64,000 bases of DNA. Origin: Treponema sp. CETP13 (GTDB taxonomy: Bacteria > Spirochaetota > Spirochaetia > Treponematales > Treponemataceae). The translations under genes were made by a program, and so were the position numbers. This document shows, piece by piece, positions 8,888-16,649 of the stretch (the stretch's first letter is position 1; every line of letters starts with the position of its first letter). The notes beneath the pieces are model-generated. The model was not told the origin of the DNA, searched no databases, and saw only the letters and a program-made list of their open reading frames with translations. The stretch covers positions 1-64,000 of the forward strand of contig MLPZ01000003.1 of assembly GCA_001885315.1 (NCBI GenBank), read 5' to 3'.

Positions 8888-10195
8888 ATGAGCTGGATAA
8901 AATACAGAAAAGCGCTATTTCCTATTCTCATATTCTTTTTTTTACATCCGGTTGTAATCTTTTCTGCAACATATGATGATGTTTCAGAAACTTTATCTGA
9001 AATATTTGATGATTACATTGATGAAAATGAAGGTACCACCAGCTTTAGATCTCTTTACATTCCTTCCGGTGGTAGAGCCGAAGCATTAGGGTCAGCTTTT
9101 ACAGCATTAGCAGATGATATTAGTTTTTTTGAATACAATCCTGCTGGTAGCTGCCAATTAGAAAATACCGAAGCAGCTATATTTCATAATTCTTGGATTT
9201 CTGATTCTTCACTTGAAACTCTTTCATATGTAAACAGAATTAATAATTTAGGATATGGTGCTTCATTAAAATGCTTTTATGTTCCTTTTACTGAATATAA
9301 CATTTTTGGAGATAACGTATCTACCGGCTATTATTCAGAAACAACTGCAACACTTAATGTTTCATATAATTTTTTAGCAGGATATAAATTTAAAGGCATT
9401 TGTGTCGGAGCAAATTTAAAAGGAGCATTTAGAAGCATCCCGGATTATACAGACAATGATACAGATGAAATAATTACAGATTCAGGTCTTTCTCAGTCTG
9501 CAATTGCTGCAATGACTGATATTGGTGTGCTTCTACAATTTAACGCACTAAAATTTTACTCTTCTCGAGATTCTAACTTAAATTTTGGAGCTACAATACA
9601 CAATCTCGGTTTTATTTATACAGATTTAACAAGTTCAGACAGCGATTTTTCAGAAACATTACCAACCTATTTTTCTACAGGAATTGCATACAGTTTTATC
9701 CGTCCTGTAACTATAACATTAGAATATCAACAACCATTTAATCTTTCAGATCTTTCGACATCAGAACAATGGGCTGCCTCAACAGGAACATCTGTAATAA
9801 TTACTCCGTTCTTTACCATGTTAGGAGGTTTTCAATTACGAGGTGGAAGCCCTCGCCTTACAATGGGAGGAGAACTAAAATATAATGAAGTAACATTTAA
9901 TATAAATTACACACTAGACATGACATCTTCAACCACTCCTATAAACAGAATCTCAGTAACAGCAAAGCTTAATTTAGGAGATAATGGACGTTATGAATTA
10001 CAACAAAAAATAGATGAAATGTATTCGACGGGATTACATTTATATGCAAATGGAGAACTCGAAAAAGCTATTGAAATATGGTCAGAAATTTTGGAGTATT
10101 CACCTCGATTTGATCCAGCTATTGCGGGGATTGAGTCAGCCCAATCATCTCTTGAATTAGAACAGCGAATAAAAGAACTACAAACTCTTAATTAA
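8888..10195 (+). CDS. UPF0164 / FadL-like outer membrane barrel with C-terminal TPR
   Basis: This 435-residue exported protein has a signal peptide (about 1-27) and then LYIPSGGRAEALGSAFTALADD and YNPAG, the hallmark N-terminus of the UPF0164/PorV/FadL-like barrel family expanded in treponemes. Alternating aromatic strands follow to about residue 365. The last 60-70 residues (YSTGLHLYANGELEKAIEIWSE) form a TPR-like helical tail that would lie outside the barrel, presumably in the periplasm. Family members are thought to be outer-membrane transporters of hydrophobic ligands; the substrate here is unknown. The gene is divergent from the TPR/phosphatase operon and its stop overlaps the convergent GH57-like gene by 4 bases. 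Confidence 0.8.
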   Translation: MSWIKYRKALFPILIFFFLHPVVIFSATYDDVSETLSEIFDDYIDENEGTTSFRSLYIPSGGRAEALGSAFTALADDISFFEYNPAGSCQLENTEAAIFHNSWISDSSLETLSYVNRINNLGYGASLKCFYVPFTEYNIFGDNVSTGYYSETTATLNVSYNFLAGYKFKGICVGANLKGAFRSIPDYTDNDTDEIITDSGLSQSAIAAMTDIGVLLQFNALKFYSSRDSNLNFGATIHNLGFIYTDLTSSDSDFSETLPTYFSTGIAYSFIRPVTITLEYQQPFNLSDLSTSEQWAASTGTSVIITPFFTMLGGFQLRGGSPRLTMGGELKYNEVTFNINYTLDMTSSTTPINRISVTAKLNLGDNGRYELQQKIDEMYSTGLHLYANGELEKAIEIWSEILEYSPRFDPAIAGIESAQSSLELEQRIKELQTLN

Positions 10196-11772
10196 CGTTT
10201 TGGTGAAAAGAATCTATAATTCATCCATTCAAATAACATATCTTGTTTTTCAATTTCAGTTAACCACGCTGTACTCATTTGATTTGCACCAAGAGATTCA
10301 TAAACCGTAGTAAAATTCTTAATACACATCCGAAATCGTTCATCTGCAAAATCGGCATTGGATTCTAAGTGTACTAATTTTGCCCAGTCAGAACTTTGTG
10401 CAAGCATAAGTTCTTTTGCTGCCAGATCAAGTATCCGCGCTTTTAATCCCGTATTTTCATCAAAACGAACAGCTAAATCAAGCATTCTCTCTGTTGCTTT
10501 TCTCACATAAAAAAGCATCCAACTATTACTGTTATCTAATAATTCTTGCCCATAACCAGAAGGAGTTGCCGCACTTATAGAAGGCTTGACTTCCTGTAGT
10601 GTATATGGATTGTTTATTAATGAGGAAACTTTCTCAATTTGTATATCTTCTCGTTTATTAGCTTGTCTAAAAATTTGTTCAATCCATTCAACTGACTCAT
10701 ACCAATTTCTTCCTAAGTCTTGTAAATAAAGAGTATCAATAAGTGAAACATTTGTATTACAAATCTTTTCTGCTTCTTCTAGTTTTTTTGCATTTTTATT
10801 TAGAAAAGTTTCTGCATCAATTTGAACCTGTTGACTAGCAACTTCTGGATTATAAACTTGTTCTGTACTACTTTTACGCGACCAATATTTAAAACCTGTT
10901 TCGAAACGAGCTCCGTCTGCATACAAGAGTTCTGATAAGTCTTCTTTCGAAGCCTCATAACCGATATCACGTTCTTCACACCGATAATTATCACTCTGAA
11001 AAAAATCACAATCATTGCACCCTTCTAAATACGAATCATAATTTCGTGCAAACATAGCAAGATTATTTTTAGTACGTACAGGGGTGAAAATTCCATTTTT
11101 TGGAACCGGTTTTGCAAAAAGAAGCCCGTGAGTGTCTACAATCGTATAGTTGTAACCATACAGTTTTATATAATTTTCTAACCCAGGTACATATCCCATA
11201 AAAGGGAGCCAAAAGCCATCTGGTTTTATACCAAATGAATGCTTATGGGAAATAAGTCCAGCTTCAATTTGAGCATTTATACTTTCAGGGAAATCTGCAA
11301 AATGTGGCAAAAACAATGGGGTAGCCGTTGTTCCCAGTAATTCCACATTTTTTTTATCTGCAAAATATACAAGTTTTTTAAGAATATCACATTCAAGAAT
11401 ATTTTGATAATATTCTTTTGTATCGAGTAACTTATCTAAATACATTTCTGCATTTTTTTTAAGCAAAGGCTGTGATTCATATCTTTTTATCTCTGCTTCA
11501 CCAAATTCGATTAACCTATCCAACCAAACAATATAATGTTCTTGAAGAATTGGATCTTTTAACATAGAGCATAATACTGGTGTTACCACCATAGAAACAT
11601 TAAAATCGACATTATCTTGTTCCATATTTTCAAAAGCTTGAAGTAATGGAATATACATATTTGTCATAAGAGGAAACAGAGATTTATGCCACTGAGAATG
11701 AGATTCATCATCGACATGATGCATATATTCTTGATGAGCATACAATACTAAAGAAAGAGATTTTTTAAACAT
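10192..11772 (-). CDS. GH57 branching-enzyme-like protein lacking the nucleophile
   Basis: This 526-residue protein has the layout of GH57 1,4-alpha-glucan branching enzymes: an N-terminal HQ motif (13-14), VELLGTTATPLFLP (143-156), GFWLP (186-190), ERDIGY (267-272) and TGFKYW (292-297). In active family members the third region reads WLPE with Glu as the nucleophile; here position 191 is Phe (WLPF). The segment that normally reads DTELFGHWW is DTLYLQDLGRNW (from D346), so the Asp acid/base may survive but the surrounding motif is gone. It is therefore probably a glucan-binding or regulatory pseudoenzyme. It lies 7 bases downstream of a DUF4912 gene, a known neighbour of this family. Confidence 0.75.
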   Translation of the reverse strand: MFKKSLSLVLYAHQEYMHHVDDESHSQWHKSLFPLMTNMYIPLLQAFENMEQDNVDFNVSMVVTPVLCSMLKDPILQEHYIVWLDRLIEFGEAEIKRYESQPLLKKNAEMYLDKLLDTKEYYQNILECDILKKLVYFADKKNVELLGTTATPLFLPHFADFPESINAQIEAGLISHKHSFGIKPDGFWLPFMGYVPGLENYIKLYGYNYTIVDTHGLLFAKPVPKNGIFTPVRTKNNLAMFARNYDSYLEGCNDCDFFQSDNYRCEERDIGYEASKEDLSELLYADGARFETGFKYWSRKSSTEQVYNPEVASQQVQIDAETFLNKNAKKLEEAEKICNTNVSLIDTLYLQDLGRNWYESVEWIEQIFRQANKREDIQIEKVSSLINNPYTLQEVKPSISAATPSGYGQELLDNSNSWMLFYVRKATERMLDLAVRFDENTGLKARILDLAAKELMLAQSSDWAKLVHLESNADFADERFRMCIKNFTTVYESLGANQMSTAWLTEIEKQDMLFEWMNYRFFSPKR

Positions 11773-11779
11773 ACATACC

Positions 11780-12442
11780 CTACGAAAATGATTGGCGATG
11801 TTTCACATATTGAGAAACTAAAATATCTGGTAATCCAGACAATTTTAAAATAGGTGAAACTGTTTTATTTATTGTTTTTGAACTCAAATCTGGAAGTCCA
11901 CCAGGGAGACAAATTAATTTAGATTCTACAAGAACTTGTTGTTTTTTTTCTCTATGCTTTGCTACCAATGCAGCTCGAGCATAAAACCCAGGATGTTGCA
12001 TTAAAACAAATCGAGCACGATCTTTCTTTGTTATAGGAACTTCGAAAGTATCAGCTGGAGTATCATCATTTTTCCCAAACAAAAACATAAACACAATTGA
12101 AAAACCTAAAAAATCTGGATCTTTCAAAAAAGCTTCGTATTCTTTTGTTTTGTAGTCCCAATATACAAAACACCAGACAGGATTTCGCATTACAATCGAA
12201 ATTTTTGTTTCATTATATGTCTTCGGTAATGCTTCAACTTTTACAATATCAGCTGTTTCAATTAACTCCTCTTCACTTGATTGTCCTTTCTCCTGATCCG
12301 AAGCAGCTTCAAGTAATTCTCCAATAATGAATTGCCTATTCAAGTGTTCTGGAATATCAATACCATAATAATCTGCTATCTCAATTAAAGCGGCTGTTGA
12401 TAAAGTTTCTAAATAAAACCGTGTTACATTTGATGTATCCAT
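11780..12442 (-). CDS. DUF4912 domain protein
   Basis: This 220-residue protein has an N-terminal helical segment (about 1-60) that resembles a SAP/Rho-N-type fold. The DUF4912 core follows with the signature NPVWCFVYWDY (about 92-102), a shape similar to carbohydrate-binding beta-sandwich domains. No signal peptide is present, so it is likely cytoplasmic. It is paired with the GH57-like gene 7 bases downstream and the two probably act together on glycogen-like glucan; that role is inferred from context. The ATG has no Shine-Dalgarno sequence and sits 10 bases after a predicted -10. Confidence 0.7.
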   Translation of the reverse strand: MDTSNVTRFYLETLSTAALIEIADYYGIDIPEHLNRQFIIGELLEAASDQEKGQSSEEELIETADIVKVEALPKTYNETKISIVMRNPVWCFVYWDYKTKEYEAFLKDPDFLGFSIVFMFLFGKNDDTPADTFEVPITKKDRARFVLMQHPGFYARAALVAKHREKKQQVLVESKLICLPGGLPDLSSKTINKTVSPILKLSGLPDILVSQYVKHRQSFS

Positions 12443-12452
12443 AAGTCTAATA

Positions 12453-12481
12453 ATTCTCTACATAAAAGCATAATTAGTCAA
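12453..12481 (-). promoter_or_regulatory. promoter of the DUF4912-GH57 pair
   Basis: TTGACT (12476-12481), 17-base spacer, GAGAAT (12453-12458) on the minus strand. The -35 overlaps the 3' end of the upstream rluA-type gene. The predicted start leaves a leader of only 3-4 bases before the ATG at 12442. Confidence 0.5.
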
Positions 12482-13112
12482 GTAGCTCTACAGTTTTTAC
12501 CATATGAGCAGGAATAGGTATTTCTATTGTCTTGCCTGGGATTTCTAGATGAATAGCTGCTAGGTGAAGTTTTTTTACCCCATTGCTTTTTTTTATTAAT
12601 TTATTAAGTTTAAAATCACCATATTTATCGTCACCAATAATAGGCGTTTTATTCTGAGCCAGATGAATACGAATCTGATGCATACGCCCTGTTTCTAAAC
12701 GAAGTGATACAAGAGAAACAGGCTGATCTACACCAGAAAGAATTCCTGTTTTCAGTACTCTATATTCTGTTTTGGCACTTTTTACTATTTTTTTGTTTTT
12801 TACTGGTACATCAAAACTTCCTGATTGATTAAAAAAAGCCCCAAAACAAAGAGCTTGATACTTTTTAACTATTTTTTTGCTAGCTATTAAGTTAGTCCAT
12901 TTATGTGCTGCTTGAGAATTTTTTGCTATGATTAAGAGACCTGCGGTTTCTTTATCAAGCCGATGTACAAGATACACTTTATACCCACACTGTTCACTTA
13001 ACAAAGCATCTACAGAAGAACTAATTCCTTTTCCCCCTTGAACAGCCAAACCACAAGGTTTATTAATTACAAGGATTTCTTCATTTTCATATACGATTTG
13101 TAATAAATTCAC
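12474..13112 (-). CDS. RluA-family 23S rRNA/tRNA pseudouridine synthase
   Basis: This enzyme isomerises uridine to pseudouridine in structured RNA. The catalytic motif HRLDKETAG with its conserved Asp is present, followed by the typical GRMHQIRIHLA and IIGDDKYG motifs. With 212 residues it is a short single-domain RluA type without an S4 domain. An open frame extends back to 13193, but that would overlap the divergent gene by 53 bases. I choose the GTG at 13112 because TATACT ends 6 bases before it and TTTTCA lies a further 17 bases upstream. Which uridine is modified cannot be told (RluA, RluC or RluD type). Confidence 0.85.
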   Translation of the reverse strand: MNLLQIVYENEEILVINKPCGLAVQGGKGISSSVDALLSEQCGYKVYLVHRLDKETAGLLIIAKNSQAAHKWTNLIASKKIVKKYQALCFGAFFNQSGSFDVPVKNKKIVKSAKTEYRVLKTGILSGVDQPVSLVSLRLETGRMHQIRIHLAQNKTPIIGDDKYGDFKLNKLIKKSNGVKKLHLAAIHLEIPGKTIEIPIPAHMVKTVELLD

Positions 13113-13126
13113 CCGATAAGTATAAC
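13098..13126 (+). promoter_or_regulatory. promoter of the transglutaminase-like gene
   Basis: TTGTAA (13098-13103), 17 bases, TATAAC (13121-13126). The predicted start is near 13133, giving a very short leader that keeps GGAAG before the ATG at 13141. It shares the TATA bases with the divergent promoter. Confidence 0.45.
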
Positions 13127-13147
13127 GTAAAGGAAGTTTTATGAAAA
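13119..13147 (-). promoter_or_regulatory. promoter of the rluA-type gene
   Basis: TTTTCA (13142-13147), 17 bases, TATACT (13119-13124), then 6 bases to the GTG at 13112. The -10 overlaps that of the divergent gene, so the two promoters should compete. Confidence 0.5.
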
Positions 13148-14307
13148 GAATACACTCTCTTATTATCATTTTTTTTGCTCTAGTGGGTCCCATTCATGCC
13201 GAATTATTATATAATTCGACGTGGAATTATACACTTGATTTACCAGAAGGGTTTGAACTTGTGGCTACAGATGGGGTTGATAGTTTCCAATACACCCACT
13301 CCTTTATGCCAATAACAACAATTATAAAATCCTATTCATTCGATAAATACGCAAGTAGCAAAGAAACTATTCAAGCATCATTTACACAAATAAATGCTAC
13401 AGCTTTAAGTGAAATCGATTCTGTAGATTGGCAAAATCAAGATTGTTCGATTGCAATGTTTTCCATGCAATTTGAAGGAGTTTCATACGAAGGTTGGGCT
13501 TTTTCTTGTTCCCTCCCATCTAAAAAAGGCATGGTTCTTCTTTTAACATATGCAACAGCAGAGAAAGCCGACAATTGCCAACAGTTTCTTCTTTCTGTAT
13601 TGGATAGTTTTTACCTTGGAACTGAAAACATAAAAAATCCAGGGGCTATTACGTCTTATGCATTTCCTTCAACAGAAGACATTTCTTACATCGTTCACAT
13701 TGCAGACAAAGATATACCAGTAACAATGGATAAAGAAGCCGCTATGGCAAATGAGTTTGTTATTGAACGAGAATATGCAATTCTCACACTATACAGTAAC
13801 TCAGAACTATGGAGAGAAGCTTGGCAAAGATATTACCGTATGATTTATCGAGATTCTTATCTACGCTTACAACAAGCTTCATTTGAAATTTATAGTCAAT
13901 TATACCCTCTTGCAAAAGAAATAGACCCAGAACATACAAATAGAGAACTTGCACAAATTCTTTTGACATGGACACAAGGATTTTCGTATGAAAGAGAAAA
14001 AACAAATAGCGATTTTGCAAATCTTCCTTCGATAATTTCTGGAGATGGGTCAGATTGTGATAGCCGTTCTATGCTCTTATCTGTATTACTCGCGCACATG
14101 AATTGCCAAACAATGATGTTTGTTTCTGCAGAATTTAGTCATGCACTATTTGGAATAGCCACAGAAGGCTCTAAAGGGAAAAACGCCCATATTGTTGTAG
14201 ACGGAACATCTTATCTACTCGGAGAAACAACAGGGCACGTTGATTTAGGTCTAATTGCAGTGGAAATGAGTGATATCACTAAATGGATTTCGGTATTAGA
14301 TTTTTAA
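13141..14307 (+). CDS. exported transglutaminase-like (cysteine protease fold) protein
   Basis: This 388-residue protein has a signal peptide cleaved after about residue 20 (GPIHA). The C-terminal part shows a transglutaminase-like triad: Cys306 in GDGSDCDSRS, His334 in EFSHALFGI and Glu362 in YLLGETTG. The N-terminal 180 residues have no motif I recognise. Proteins of this kind are often periplasmic peptidases, but the substrate is unknown. An AAAGGAAG ribosome binding site supports the start. Its stop abuts the convergent HTH-EIIA gene, with no intergenic space. Confidence 0.7.
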   Translation: MKRIHSLIIIFFALVGPIHAELLYNSTWNYTLDLPEGFELVATDGVDSFQYTHSFMPITTIIKSYSFDKYASSKETIQASFTQINATALSEIDSVDWQNQDCSIAMFSMQFEGVSYEGWAFSCSLPSKKGMVLLLTYATAEKADNCQQFLLSVLDSFYLGTENIKNPGAITSYAFPSTEDISYIVHIADKDIPVTMDKEAAMANEFVIEREYAILTLYSNSELWREAWQRYYRMIYRDSYLRLQQASFEIYSQLYPLAKEIDPEHTNRELAQILLTWTQGFSYEREKTNSDFANLPSIISGDGSDCDSRSMLLSVLLAHMNCQTMMFVSAEFSHALFGIATEGSKGKNAHIVVDGTSYLLGETTGHVDLGLIAVEMSDITKWISVLDF

Positions 14308-14958
14308 TTATTCTTTTATGAGCAAATTATATGCATCCATAGGATTTTTAACATCTAAAAGAGAATTTCTTAAATCTGTATTTTTCATTTTAGAAGATAT
14401 AAAAGATAACGTTTGTAAATAATACGTATGTTGATTATATGCAGCAGCAATCATAAAAACTAATCTAACAGGGACATCATCTATTGTCTGAAAATCAATA
14501 ATATCACATTGACTTATTCCTACAGCCATAACTAAATCTGTTACAGAAGAAAGGCGAACATGTGGTATTGCTATTCCCCGTCCCATTGCTGTAGACATAA
14601 GCTCTTCTCTCTTTAATATTTCAACAGCAAGCTCTTTTTTATATTTGACTTGGGGTGCAGTACTAAGAATATCAGAAAGCTCCAATAAAGCATCATGTTT
14701 TGTAGAATGATTTAAAAATAAAATACGATCTGGTGATAGAATATTTTTAATCTGTAATTGACTTGTATTAACTGGTGTTTTTGCTCCAGAAGATAATCGA
14801 TCATTTACCCATTTTTCTATTTCGGTCTTTTTAAAACGCCAAACTGTTCCGATTTTACCAGAAGGGATTTCACCTTTCTGAGCCCAATCATACACAGTTC
14901 GTTCGGAAACACGCAAATATTTTGCAACTTCATCTATTGTAAGAATATCGTCTTCCAT
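14308..14958 (-). CDS. excisionase-type HTH fused to EIIA(Ntr/fructose) domain
   Basis: Residues 5-55 form an excisionase/MerR-like HTH (LTIDEVAKYLRVSERTVYDW, then a Trp-Arg wing). Residues 70-216 form a PTS EIIA type-2 (PtsN-like) domain with the phosphorylatable His133 in GRGIAIPHVR. The protein probably senses PTS phosphorylation state and binds DNA; this is inference from the fusion. Treponemes are known to carry PtsN, Hpr and EI without sugar EIIC components, which fits a regulatory PTS. An AAGGAG ribosome binding site and a good promoter lie upstream. The length is complete, with no truncation. Confidence 0.85.
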   Translation of the reverse strand: MEDDILTIDEVAKYLRVSERTVYDWAQKGEIPSGKIGTVWRFKKTEIEKWVNDRLSSGAKTPVNTSQLQIKNILSPDRILFLNHSTKHDALLELSDILSTAPQVKYKKELAVEILKREELMSTAMGRGIAIPHVRLSSVTDLVMAVGISQCDIIDFQTIDDVPVRLVFMIAAAYNQHTYYLQTLSFISSKMKNTDLRNSLLDVKNPMDAYNLLIKE

Positions 14959-15002
14959 TAAAATAAAACTCCTTTTGCATATATACGCAAAAAATACAAC
15001 AT

Positions 15003-15031
15003 ATTTTGCATTGTTTACGATATTCTGTCAA
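15003..15031 (-). promoter_or_regulatory. promoter of the HTH-EIIA gene
   Basis: Consensus TTGACA (15026-15031), 17-base spacer, CAAAAT (15003-15008), followed by an AT-rich leader and a canonical ribosome binding site. It overlaps the end of the upstream cytidine deaminase region, so the gene is probably transcribed independently. Confidence 0.6.
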
Positions 15032-15050
15032 GTATTACTTTTTACTACAA

Positions 15051-15455
15051 TTATTTCGCAAGTTCATGCAATGAATCATACGGATATAATTCGCCTAATG
15101 TCGTTTTTACTTGTTTTTCGTTCGAGCAGCCAAAAATTACTGGTGTTTCTGCAGGAGCAAATTCACTAAGAACTTGTCGACAAATCCCACAAGGTCCCAC
15201 AGGATAATCAGCAGTTGGCGTTGCAATTGCAATTGCTTTAAAAGTTCGAAAACCAGACGCCACAGCTGTAAAAAGCGCAGTTCTCTCTGCACAATTTGTT
15301 GCACCAAAAGAACGATTTTCTATGTTTACCCCGGTGATAACAGAGCCATCTTCCAAAAGCAAAGCCGCTCCAACAGGGAATTTTGAATATGGAGAATATG
15401 ATTTTTTACTTGCAATAAGGGCTTTTTCAAACAAATCTTGCATTTTTATTTCCAT
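15051..15455 (-). CDS. cdd: cytidine deaminase
   Basis: This enzyme deaminates cytidine and deoxycytidine to uridine forms in pyrimidine salvage. It carries the zinc site as NCAERTALF (Cys plus the catalytic Glu) and PCGICRQ (two Cys). At 134 residues it is the homotetrameric short type. The first ATG is supported by TAGGAG 8 bases upstream; a second ATG four codons later is less well placed. The gene is monocistronic and shares a regulatory region with the divergent propeller gene. Confidence 0.93.
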   Translation of the reverse strand: MEIKMQDLFEKALIASKKSYSPYSKFPVGAALLLEDGSVITGVNIENRSFGATNCAERTALFTAVASGFRTFKAIAIATPTADYPVGPCGICRQVLSEFAPAETPVIFGCSNEKQVKTTLGELYPYDSLHELAK

Positions 15456-15498
15456 TATTTAAACTCCTATAAAAAGGTCTTCCAAGTATCAATTTACC

Positions 15499-15527
15499 TT
15501 GACCAGATATGCTCTCTATTATATCAT
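15499..15527 (+). promoter_or_regulatory. promoter of the membrane propeller gene
   Basis: TTGACC (15499-15504), 17 bases, TATCAT (15522-15527). The start would fall 1-4 bases before the ATG at 15537, and no Shine-Dalgarno sequence exists. A perfect palindrome, CATAGTTTAACTATG (15525-15539), covers the start site and may be an operator. Confidence 0.55.
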
Positions 15528-15546
15528 AGTTTAACTATGGTAGCAA
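15518..15546 (-). promoter_or_regulatory. promoter of cdd
   Basis: TTGCTA (15541-15546), 17 bases, TATAAT (15518-15523) on the minus strand. The -10 overlaps that of the divergent gene, and the spacer contains the palindrome at 15525-15539. Confidence 0.55.
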
Positions 15547-16622
15547 AACAAAAAAAAGTTTTATATATATTTATTTGTATCGTTTTTTGTATTTTATATT
15601 TTTTTATAGCACTTTCACCGTTAGAAGAACATTTACATTTACAACCAGTTTGGACAATTAATATCTCAGAAAATAACCAAGAAAAAAAACAACATCCAGA
15701 AACAGATCATCATTTTTTATTGGGCAAAACTCTTGGTTATTTTGATAAAGAAGGAAATATCTCGCAACTTAAATCTTTTCCTTTTCGGGCAGCCATATCT
15801 GATTCGATTTGGACAATTTATACACCAGAAAACACTCAAATTAATTGTCATACACCCGATGGAACTGTTTTTACACATATAGATTCTACAGGATTTCCTT
15901 TTTTCGAAGAAGATCGAATTTACATACTTCTCCCTAGTGGTAATTCTGTTTCATCATACAGCTTGGATGGTACAAAACAATGGACACATGAAGAGCCTGC
16001 TATCATTACAGCTTTTGATTCTTCGCAAAACGGTACGGTTATAGGTTATTCAAACGGAAAAATTTTTTATACAAATAACTCTCAATCGATATCTGCTACA
16101 TTCATGCCTGGGGGGAGCAATTACAATGTAATTTTAGGTGTCGCTATTTCACCAAATGGCAAATACGTTGCTGCTCTATGTGGACTAGAATCCCAACGTA
16201 TTATTGTAGCCCAAGTTGAAAAAAACCAAACAAAAATAATTTATCATGAATTTCTAACCGAAGAAACAAAAAATCAGTCTCTTGTATACTTTAGTTCTGA
16301 TAATAATAATGTTTTTTTCGATACGAAAAACAATTTAATTATGGTAAATCTAAATAACTTATCATCTACACACTTATCTCTAAATAGCAATGCTATACAT
16401 ATTGTTGAATGCACTTGTAATACAACAAATACCTCAGAAATAATTTATGCAATTCTTTCTAAAAATGAACCTAATTATCAAGTTTCATTAGTTAACAAAA
16501 ATGCTGTTTTACTTGGTAATTTTTCTTTTAACGCAAACAATGCTTTTATTGCTTCCGAAAACAATTCTTTATTCGTTGGCAAAGACACTATAATTTCTCG
16601 TATGGATCTAATTAAAGAATAG
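15537..16622 (+). CDS. membrane-anchored beta-propeller-like protein
   Basis: This 361-residue protein has one N-terminal membrane anchor (about residues 8-26, VLYIFICIVFCILYFFIAL) and an extracytoplasmic domain. The domain has repeated short strands with GT and DG turns that look like a WD40/PQQ-type propeller (GTKQWTHEEP, ISPNGKYVAALCG). An upstream open frame to 15438 overlaps cdd and is rejected. The ATG at 15537 fits the promoter, giving an almost leaderless mRNA. It is followed after 27 bases by the LytM-like gene, so the pair is probably an operon acting in the envelope. Function is unknown. Confidence 0.65.
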   Translation: MVAKQKKVLYIFICIVFCILYFFIALSPLEEHLHLQPVWTINISENNQEKKQHPETDHHFLLGKTLGYFDKEGNISQLKSFPFRAAISDSIWTIYTPENTQINCHTPDGTVFTHIDSTGFPFFEEDRIYILLPSGNSVSSYSLDGTKQWTHEEPAIITAFDSSQNGTVIGYSNGKIFYTNNSQSISATFMPGGSNYNVILGVAISPNGKYVAALCGLESQRIIVAQVEKNQTKIIYHEFLTEETKNQSLVYFSSDNNNVFFDTKNNLIMVNLNNLSSTHLSLNSNAIHIVECTCNTTNTSEIIYAILSKNEPNYQVSLVNKNAVLLGNFSFNANNAFIASENNSLFVGKDTIISRMDLIKE

Positions 16623-16649
16623 ATAAAAAAATCTAAAAGGGATTTTAAA

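Noticed and set aside
12097-12327. 76-residue open frame opposite the DUF4912 gene
   Set aside because: It is a shadow frame within a gene with a clear domain signature.
13113-13193. Upstream extension of the RluA-type gene
   Set aside because: It would overlap the signal peptide of the divergent gene; the GTG at 13112 has a fitting promoter just before it.
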